Origin: Diabrotica undecimpunctata
Lineage: Eukaryota > Arthropoda > Insecta > Coleoptera > Chrysomelidae
Direction: 5' to 3'
Assembly: GCF_040954645.1 (NCBI RefSeq)
Contig: NC_092808.1
Coordinates: forward strand, 118,832,049 to 118,896,048
Length of the DNA stretch: 64,000 nucleotides
Shown here: in pieces, positions 57,121 to 64,000 of the stretch
How positions within the stretch are numbered: position 1 is the stretch's first letter
Layout: every line of letters begins with the position of its first letter
Position numbers and translations under genes: made by a program
The notes under the pieces: generated by a model
The model's database searches: none
Told to the model about the DNA's origin: nothing
The model's input: only the letters and a program-made list of their open reading frames with translations

Positions 57121-57550
57121 ATTGGGTGATTTTAAATCGGTTACTTGATATGGAGATTTAAGTTTATCTTGCTCCATATTCATGTGTGTTGTAGTTTTGT
57201 AAATAAATTTTCCAGCGCTTTCCCTTTCATATTTTTTTGCGTTTTTTTATTAGTACAGTGTTAGTATAATAAAATTAGATAGTGGACATACTGTCTCATT
57301 AAAGCAGGAAAACACACAGTAAATTTTTGCTTAATAAAGTTGATGTTTTCGTTAGCAGTTCGGTAAAGGAAAATAATTTCTAATTTAACTAGACCAGCAC
57401 TAAAAAATAGTAATTAAGAATTCATAATATAAACTTTAAAAATATTAATTGCAATGAAGTTTTCAAATCTGGTTCTTGCTGCTAGGGTCAGCTTTCAAAA
57501 CTGTTTAACTGTAAAAATCATCATATGGAGTAGCAAATCATAAAAAAGAA

Positions 57551-58182
57551 TTGCAATATTTCCTGTTAGAAAACAATATTGACATAATGTTAATCTCAGA
57601 AAAACATGTAACAAGTAACCACAACCTTAACTTTGATAAATATATAATATATAATGCACCATACCCTAATGTTAAAGACATGCTAGAGCAGATGCACCAG
57701 TTATTATTCAAAACACCATTAGAAATTAGACACCATCACCCTGGTAACATAAAAGAGCCACAGCTAGAGGCAGCAAGTATTATCATGGAAGATTGGCGTG
57801 GACCAATAGCAATATCTGCAGGATATCCCTCACCAAACTGTCCAACGAAGAAAGAATCATTTACTAATTATTTTAATTCAATATGTAATAGATTATTTGT
57901 CGATGCTGACCATAATGCAAAACATGTATGTTGGGTATCTCAACTATATCCATCAGGTAAAGGTAGAATCCTTTTTCAAGTGATGCAGAAACACTTAATT
58001 AGTTACACATTTACTTACTGGCCCATTGAGGCCAGTAAACTTCCTGACTCTCTTGATTTCTTTGTAAGCAAAAGCTTTGAGGAAGGCTACCTAAATATTG
58101 TACCTCATTATTAAATTGCTTCAGAACATACTCCAGTAATATCGAAGCTAAATTTAAGATTTGTTAAGAAGGAACGTCCAGC
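57551..58182 (+). pseudogene. Jockey-type EEP endonuclease, copy A
   Basis: A 187-codon open frame (57551-58114) reads FLLENNIDIMLISEKHVTSN (start of the EEP fold; the catalytic Glu-containing SETH motif reads SEKH), MEDWRGPIAISAGYPSP, DADHNAKHVCWVSQLYPSGK (the GGD-NAKH segment with Gly-Gly lost), TYWPIEASKLPDSLDFFVSK, and after the stop SEHTPVISKL (the SDH motif, with Asp lost). Around 57680 a deletion removes the region between YNAPYPN and the next conserved block. Loss of catalytic residues marks it as inactive. Confidence 0.85.
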
Positions 58183-59701
58183 TTCTTCTTCTTAGAGTGC
58201 CATATCCCTACGGAACGTCGGCGACTACCATGCTTATAATATTGTTATACTGATCTCGGTCTTGCGCTACGTGTAGCAATTGGTCCGCTGTCAAACCTGT
58301 TCACTGCCGCAAATTCCTCAACCAAGAGAGTTTCTTCCTACTATCCATTTCTTTCCTTTGATTTTACCGTTGAGAATTAGCCGAAGGAACTCATATCTTG
58401 GTCCTCTGATTATATGTCCAAGATATTCTAGTTTACGCCTCTTAATAATATTTAATAGAGTTCGTTGATGTCCCATTCTTCGAAGAACTTCTTCGTTTCT
58501 GGTTCTGCTAGTCCATGGAATTTTTAGTATCCTTCGATACAACCACATCTCAAACGCCTCGATTTTATTCATGATATCGGCGTTTAAAGTCCAAGTTTCA
58601 CATCCATACAAAAGTACAGACCACACGTAACATCTTGTAAACTTTTCACGGATTTCCAAATTTAATGAGTTATTGGATAATAGAGGCTTGAATTTTTGAA
58701 ATGAGTTTCTTGCCTGTTCAATTCTACATCGATTTTCGAAGGATGGATCCAGATTTTGGGTAATCCAACATCCAAGGTATTTGAATCTCTGAACTCTCTG
58801 CAGCGGTTGTTGGTTTAATATCAGTTGGGTTGCGCCGATATCCACTTTACTGGTCACCATGTATTTAGTTTTATCGATATTTATCGACAGTCCCCAATTT
58901 GTGCATTCCATGTCAACTCTATTGATTAGCTCCTGCAGATCGTTGATGTTTTCAGCTAGAATCACAGTATCGTCGGCGTACCGTATATTGTTAATTATTT
59001 CTCCTCCTATGATAATTCCTTTTTGATCTTTTAAAGCTTCCCTAAATAGATTCTCAGAATACACGTTAAAGAGGGTGGGAGACAGTACACAGCCCTGTCT
59101 TGCGCCTCGTTCAATACTGATTGGCTTTGATTCTCTGTTGTTGGTATTAATAATGGCTGTTTGGTTCCAGTAAAGTTTGGCAATAAGTTTGATGTCTTTC
59201 TCATCTAGTTGGATGCTCTGCAAGGCGGTAATTAGTCTGGTATGCTGAACGCGATCAAATGCCTTTTCAAAATCAATGAAGCACATATATACGGGTTTTC
59301 TTACCTCCCAACATCGTTGAAGGAGTGTTTTCATAGAAAATAGTGCTTCTCTAGTTCCAAGGCATCTCCGGAACCCGAACTGCTCTTGACTAATTATTTT
59401 TTCGCACTTGTTGTTAATTCGGTTTAGAAGAATATGCAACAGTATTTTAACGGCATGGCTCATTAAACTAATGAGTCTACAATCGCTACATTTCTTAACG
59501 TTTGGTTTCTTAGGTAGAGGAATAAAGATCGATTTTAACCAGTCCGATGGAATTTGACTGGTATCATATATTTGATTGAAAAGTACAGTGAGTTCTTTTA
59601 TATTGTCATTTGAGAGTAATTTTAGCCATTCGCTGTATATTTGATCTGGTCCACTGGCTTTGTTGTTTTTGGCTTGGTGTATGGCTTTTTCTACTTCAGC
59701 T
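58183..59701 (-). mobile_element. 5'-truncated GAA-tailed LINE insertion in Jockey
   Basis: The insertion is bounded by acgtccagc (58174-58182 and 59702-59710). It ends in a GAAGAAGAAG tail next to 58183 and starts, on the minus strand, at the linker before the RT. Its long open frame suggests it is among the younger elements here. Confidence 0.95.
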
Positions 59702-59712
59702 ACGTCCAGCAA
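58318..59712 (-). CDS. LINE reverse transcriptase ORF2, partial, 464 codons open
   Basis: The frame runs from the truncation point to a premature stop at 58318. Motifs in order: NNKASGPDQIYSEWLKLL, IPSDWLKSIFIPLPKKPN, QEQFGFRRCLGTREALFSM, YMCFIDFEKAFDRVQHTRL (catalytic Asp), RGARQGCVLSPTLFNVYS, NIRYADDTVILAENI (catalytic YADD), RFKYLGCWITQ, RCYVWSVLLYGCETWTL, FEMWLYRRILKIPW and RKLEYLGHIIRG. A frameshift near 58335 replaces the usual end, which continues in another frame as KKLSWLRNLRQ and DQLLHVAQDRDQY. The ATG at 59712 lies in the target duplication and is accidental. No endonuclease is present. Confidence 0.92.
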   Translation of the reverse strand: MLDVAEVEKAIHQAKNNKASGPDQIYSEWLKLLSNDNIKELTVLFNQIYDTSQIPSDWLKSIFIPLPKKPNVKKCSDCRLISLMSHAVKILLHILLNRINNKCEKIISQEQFGFRRCLGTREALFSMKTLLQRCWEVRKPVYMCFIDFEKAFDRVQHTRLITALQSIQLDEKDIKLIAKLYWNQTAIINTNNRESKPISIERGARQGCVLSPTLFNVYSENLFREALKDQKGIIIGGEIINNIRYADDTVILAENINDLQELINRVDMECTNWGLSINIDKTKYMVTSKVDIGATQLILNQQPLQRVQRFKYLGCWITQNLDPSFENRCRIEQARNSFQKFKPLLSNNSLNLEIREKFTRCYVWSVLLYGCETWTLNADIMNKIEAFEMWLYRRILKIPWTSRTRNEEVLRRMGHQRTLLNIIKRRKLEYLGHIIRGPRYEFLRLILNGKIKGKKWIVGRNSLG

Positions 59713-59787
59713 AACTGTACAATCACAAAAGAGACTAAAACCTGTATAATAAAGAAATACATAAAAAAAAACCTTAATATTTTCCTA

Positions 59788-59902
59788 GAAGCTCAGGCAT
59801 CCGGTCGCCAGGCAGAAAGTATCCGACAGGGCAATATCGAAGAACGTTGCTAAGCAGGCTAAGACCCACAAAGTGTTGTAGCGCCATTAGAAGAAGAATA
59901 AG
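59788..59902 (+). mobile_element. 115-bp LINE 3' tail insertion in Jockey
   Basis: Flanked by attttccta at 59779-59787 and 59903-59911, this piece carries gctaagacccacaaagtg and gttgtagcgccat and ends agaagaagaat. The box is the 3' UTR end of a LINE family similar to that at 34140-34467. Removing it restores the host frame across NIFLKIKDELEIAV. Confidence 0.88.
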
Positions 59903-61365
59903 ATTTTCCTAAAAATAAAAGATGAACTTGAAATAGCAGTATACGAATTTACTACACGTTTTTAAGAAGCTGAATGGAATGCCACTCCAGAATGTAAAGC
60001 TATACAGAATAAAACAAACTGACCCATCAATATTACAAACCAAATTAAAGAGAAGAGGTTACTAAGGAAGATATGGCAAAACACAAGGTAGCAGCAAGAC
60101 AAAATAAACTACAATAGAGCCACAAGACACCTTAAAAAATTTAAGAAAAAATTAAATCAAGCCAGTAAACATATCACAGCATTAAAAAATCCAGGTGGCT
60201 CATGGGAAACATCCAAAAACAGATCAAGAAAAAGCAGAAACATTTGAAAAATATCATGAAAAAGTTTTTTAACCTCTACCCTCTGTCCGTGGTGAAGGAG
60301 ATAAAGCTATATATAAAAGTCTGGTAACAATCCAACAACCAGGTAAGAAAATTAAACCAGTATTAAAAAGTGCTATGAAATATAGATCAAAAACCAAAAA
60401 ATCCAGGTTATGACCTTATAAGAGGAACTATCTTAACAGAGTTACCTAAAAAAGGAATAGTTATGATAGCACAACTTTTCAATGCCTCAGTAAGGCTCAA
60501 AATTGTCCCACTCAATAGAAAATTGCTGATAAAATAATGATCCATAATCCTGGTAAACCGCCCCACGAACATACCTCTTATCATTATATTAGTCTCTTAC
60601 AGGTACTTGGTATACTATTTGGACAAGAATTACGAAGATAATAACTGATAATAATCTTTTTTTTAATTCATTCGTTTGGTTTCAGAGAGAAGCATTTAGA
60701 ACAAGTACACTTTTCCTTGACGTTAGTCAGGCTTTTGATAAAATCGGGCATGAAGGGTTGCTCTTCAAAATAAAAAAAAAACGTTCCAGAGCCAATGTCT
60801 ACTTTACTAAAATTATATTTAAAAGGAAAATACCACCGTAACTATTGAATGAAGTAGTATGAATCAGAAATATCAAAAATCTATCCTGTAGTGTTCTGAT
60901 ATTATATTTGATTAGTGAATTATATTTGATATTTACGCATGACATACCAGTAAACGAAAATGTAACGACTACAACATTCGCAGACAACACTGCTATGTTG
61001 GTCACAGATAATAATCCTGCAACAGCTACCATATCTATTCAAAGGCATATTAGGGACATTTAAAAGTGGACAAAGAGATAGCGCATAAAGATGAATGAAT
61101 CTAAATCACAACATATCATCTTTATAAAATAATGCAAAATATCGTCTAGTATGACATGGACAAAACTTTGACATGGGGAGCCCATACACGGAAAAATCGC
61201 CAACAGTTAAAAAATTTAGTAAGTATTACTGGATACTGGGCAGAACATCGAAGTTGTCTATTAGTAACAAACTGTTCGTATACAATACAATACTACAATG
61301 CTTAAACCAGTCTGGTCCTATGGAATCCAGCTATATGGTACAGCAGCAAAGGCCAACATATTTTT
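59903..61365 (+). pseudogene. Jockey-type RT, copy A
   Basis: In changing frames: DELEIAVYEFTTRF and EAEWNATPECKA (linker), LLRKIWQNTR, ILTELPKKGIVMIAQLFNAS (RT start, near 60435), HNPGKPPHEHTSYHYISLL, LFLDVSQAFDKIGHEGLLF (catalytic Asp, 60715), THDIPVNENVTTTTFADNTA (the FADD box with Asn, 60935-60990), and MLKPVWSYGIQLYGTAAKA (near 61300-61350). An internal deletion at about 60790-60900 removes the GV-QGS motif. It ends abruptly at about 61365. Confidence 0.8.
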
Positions 61366-61439
61366 ATTTCAATAATTTTATTGTAATAATAATAGTAATT
61401 CTTGTATCGGCATGTAAGTAATATTATTTATTTTCATTT

Positions 61440-62900
61440 TTTTTTCATTAAATGAGCCAGCAGACCCTGATGAAGAAGTCGAAGAACTAATTAGCGCAGT
61501 ATGTCAAATGTCCCTCCGAATTAAAAGTTTTTCTCCTATAGAAGTCAGGCAAGAAATAAACAAACTCAACTCACGAAAGGCCCCAGGTTATGATTTAATC
61601 TCGGCACAAGTACTAAAACAACTTCCTCGCAAGACCATTACTTTGCTAACAGTTATATTTAACCGCATGCTAAGCTTATCATACTTTACAAAAATATGGA
61701 AATTTTCTGAAGTCATTATGATCTTCAAGCCAAAAAAAGAGCCCAATGAAGTAACATCTTATCGACCCATCAGCCTACTCTGAACCGTAAGCAAAGTTTT
61801 TGAAAGATTGCTGCTACAAAGGATCTACACAGATCATTCATATACACAGAATTCCTAACATTACTTCCAAAACATCAGTTTGGTTTTCGGGAAAATCACT
61901 ACACTACCCAACAAGTGCATCGAATGATAAATGAAATATCAAAAAGTCTTGAAGAAAAGAAATACTGCAACGCTGTATTTCTAGACATTTCACAAGCGTT
62001 TGAAAAAGTCTGGCACAGAGGTCTGCTTTACAAAGTAAAAATAGCACTATCCAGTAACTATTTCCTCCTACTTAAATCCTACATATCAAATAGATATTTC
62101 TCTGTAAAATTCAAAGACCAACAATCCAACCTCTGCCCTATTAACTCCGGAGTCCCGCAGGGTAGTGTTCTAGGGCCGCTGCTTTTCTCACTCTACACAG
62201 CCGATATACCAGAGACTAATAATACTACAATCGCTTCCTTTGCTGACGACGTAGCGATACTAGCTGTAAATGAAGATCCCATACAAGCCTCACAAAACCT
62301 GCAACATCATCTGAACATACTCTGTGATTGGTATACGAAATGGAGAACAAAAGTAAATAAAACAAAATAAGCTCAAATAACATTTACCAACCGTCACAAT
62401 ATATGCTTACCTGTAAGGATGGAAAATGTGAGAATACCAACAGTAACAGATGCTAGATACCTTGGCCTCCATCTTGACCAACGTCTCACTTGGGAGAAAC
62501 ATATCCAGACCAAAAGAAGGCAGCTCGACTTAAAATTTCGGCAAATGTATTGGCTTCTTGGACGTAAATCAAAACTTAACATCCAAAACAAAATTATTCT
62601 ATACAAAGCCATACTCAAACCTATCTGGTTCTATGCACTACACCTATGAGGCTGTGTAAAGCCAACGTCGCTGAATATTATCCAAATATTTCAGTCTAAA
62701 GTGCTAAGATCGATAGCGGATGCACCATGGTACGTAAGTAATCAAACACTTCACTACGCTTAAAGATTCCTTTCATCAGAGAAGAAATCCATCGAGCCAC
62801 GGAGTCACAAAACGAACTTACCATTCACCATAAAAATGAGCTAGTAAGGGAACTATTCAACAATGGTCCGCCACAAGAAGACTAGATAGAACCTGGCCCC
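61440..62900 (+). pseudogene. Jockey-type RT, copy B
   Basis: This copy begins in the RT (NEPADPDEEVEELISAV). It has RKAPGYDLISAQVLKQLP, EPNEVTSYRPISLL, HQFGFRENHYTT, NAVFLDISQAFEKVWHRGLL (catalytic Asp), NSGVPQGSVLGPLLFSLYTA, IASFADDVAILAVN (catalytic FADD), WRTKVNKTK, ARYLGLHLDQRLTWEKHI, YWLLGRKSKLNIQNKI, LYKAILKPIWFYALHL and APWYVSNQTLHYA. Frames change near 61785, 61900, 62370 and 62650. Catalytic Asp residues are kept, so it is fresher than copy A. A 3' UTR of about 100 bp and an AT-rich tail follow. Confidence 0.9.
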
Positions 62901-63094
62901 AAGACCTACTTTAAAAATAAACCAAAATTGAATAAGTTGAGACATCATTGGAAGTCTCTTCTTCACGCGCAAAACCTGTAACACATTTACTTAATACTCT
63001 GTAATGATGTAGATTGTAAAAAACATATATAATAAAAAAAATTATTAAATAATTTTTTTACTTAATTTCTATTTAATTAATTCATTGCACACAT

Positions 63095-63260
63095 ATAATA
63101 TTGGCATAATTATTATATATTTTGTACCAGACAGCACCCCTATACGAGTTATTGTATTTTTAGCATATAGTTTACCATGTACCGTTGACCTGAAAATGCA
63201 TAGCAAATTATAGTATGCGAAACTGGACGTTGGTGGTAGAATAAATTGATTATAAGTCTT
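63095..63260 (+). repeat. Dispersed repeat, copy 3
   Basis: Shares the block order of 21745-22040. At 63190-63222 it reads CTGAAAATGCATA...TATGCGAAAC, where GCATA and TATGC form a perfect 5-bp stem. Confidence 0.65.
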
Positions 63261-63289
63261 ACTGTTAGTTTTTTTTCCTATTTAATATG

Positions 63290-64000
63290 TATTTGTTTGT
63301 AAATGTGAACTGTATGTATATAGAATATTATCGGAATGTCATGTTTGTTCCATCCCAGAGATCCAATCACTGCACTGACTTCTCTAAAGTCAATTTATAT
63401 TTTGAACCCTAAAGTCGCTTATTAATATAATGTTTTTAACTAATATGTTGATGAATATATGTTATAAAAAAATTCATCGATTTATTTATTCTCATATTAT
63501 TATAGTTAATAGCCTGAAGAAAAATAAAATAAGAAAGGTATTTGAAATTTATTTTATAGACATATATTTAAATATAATGTTGAGTTAATTAATGATCAAT
63601 TTAAATTAATTAATATTATGTTAAAGTGAGAAATAAATATATGTTTACTCGTTTTATTAAAAAGTTGTTCAAATAAGAATTGTAAATTTAAATTGAAAAA
63701 GCTTCGTATAAAAAGTACATTATTACAAACAACTAGTTTTCCGGAAAGAGGATAAAATCATGCCCAATTGGGAATAGACTTCTTTGTTCCCGTATACCCG
63801 GCAAGAACGCTTTTAGCATACACTTAAAACTTCAAGAGATGTTTAGGGAAGATATAAGGAAATACAGACTTGCTTACTTTCTCGAATAAGTAGGAAAAAG
63901 TACAAACTGAGTCAATCCTAATCTCTTCGGATTGACGTATACTTAGGTGAAAAGGTACAAACGGAAAAAGGAAAAGTAAAAAAATCCCAAACCCTCATGA
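63290..64000. other. No gene seen to right edge
   Basis: AT-rich DNA. From about 63720 composition becomes more even, without a frame or motif I recognise. Confidence 0.45.

Larger units (their letters stand above)
57530..61365 (+). mobile_element. Jockey-type LINE copy A, split by two LINE insertions
   Basis: Segments 57530-58182 (endonuclease), 59711-59787 (linker) and 59903-61365 (linker, RT) belong to one copy. They are separated by a 1519-bp minus-strand LINE and a 115-bp LINE tail, each with its own target duplication. Removing both gives a continuous Jockey order. The copy stops near 61365 before its C-terminus, where a second Jockey copy starts at about 61440. Confidence 0.85.

Noticed and set aside
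57551..58114. Possible host exonuclease gene
   Set aside because: The motif order and the following linker and RT show it is the Jockey endonuclease.
1..64000. CRISPR arrays, bacterial operons, rRNA genes and intact tRNA genes
   Set aside because: None seen. The only tRNA-like signal (19910-19985) does not fold as a tRNA.

Overview
The window is insect nuclear DNA, most likely from a large, repeat-rich genome such as a beetle; that assignment is an inference from the transposon families and AT-rich composition. I found no host gene I can support. Almost every readable coding stretch is a transposable element, usually broken: non-LTR retrotransposons (Jockey-type, RTE-type, a GAA-tailed EEP/RT family and an R2-like element with a nuclease tail), mariner/Tc1/IS630 transposons, a pogo element, piggyBac remnants, a Gypsy LTR fragment, a Penelope-type GIY-YIG fragment, and inverted-repeat elements without genes.

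Layout. 1-1.7 kb: LINE reverse transcriptase remnant. 2.2-4.0 kb: Jockey-type gag and endonuclease (minus). 4.8-5.7 kb: piggyBac front half. 5.75-9.67 kb: one RTE-type LINE split by a short LINE insertion and by a complete pogo element whose transposase has one internal stop. 11.06-13.22 kb: mariner-like element with 450-bp terminal inverted repeats. 13.4-18.8 kb: possible exon, LINE scraps, an R2-like remnant and an IS630-type transposase remnant. 19.3-22.6 kb: foldback DNA, a hairpin, microsatellites and a mariner scrap. 23.1-25.7 kb: second mariner-like element with a LINE inside. 25.9-30.2 kb: Jockey, EEP-LINE, RTE and Tc1 remnants. 30.8-33.1 kb: DNA transposon of an insect-expanded family with matched ends. 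34.1-34.5 kb: short LINE with a 14-bp target duplication. 37.0-38.9 kb: LINE with a long open RT frame. 40.3-43.3 kb: LINE containing Tc1 containing Gypsy. 43.4-44.5 kb: RTE RT. 45.6-47.3 kb: second IS630-type remnant with LINE pieces inside. 47.7-48.5 kb: palindromic MITE. 48.6-53.3 kb: two LINEs and a piggyBac tail. 53.9-54.3 kb: GC-rich block bounded by inverted repeats. 55.4-57.1 kb: Penelope-type and LINE tails. 57.5-63.0 kb: two Jockey copies, the first carrying two LINE insertions.

Boundaries are unusually well kept. Seven short or 5'-truncated LINE insertions have clear target-site duplications, an eighth has a plausible one, and four DNA transposons have TA duplications. This gives an order of arrival in several places. 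The most unusual coding find is in the Gypsy fragment at 41.8-43.1 kb: downstream of the integrase C-terminus and before the polypurine tract and LTR there is a decayed macro-domain (ADP-ribose-type) protein ending in a CCCH zinc finger, where an accessory or third gene of an LTR element would sit.

The elements do not form a pathway together. The window is a record of successive insertions. Stretches such as 28.3-28.8 kb and 50.3-50.8 kb look unlike the surrounding repeats and may be old single-copy DNA.
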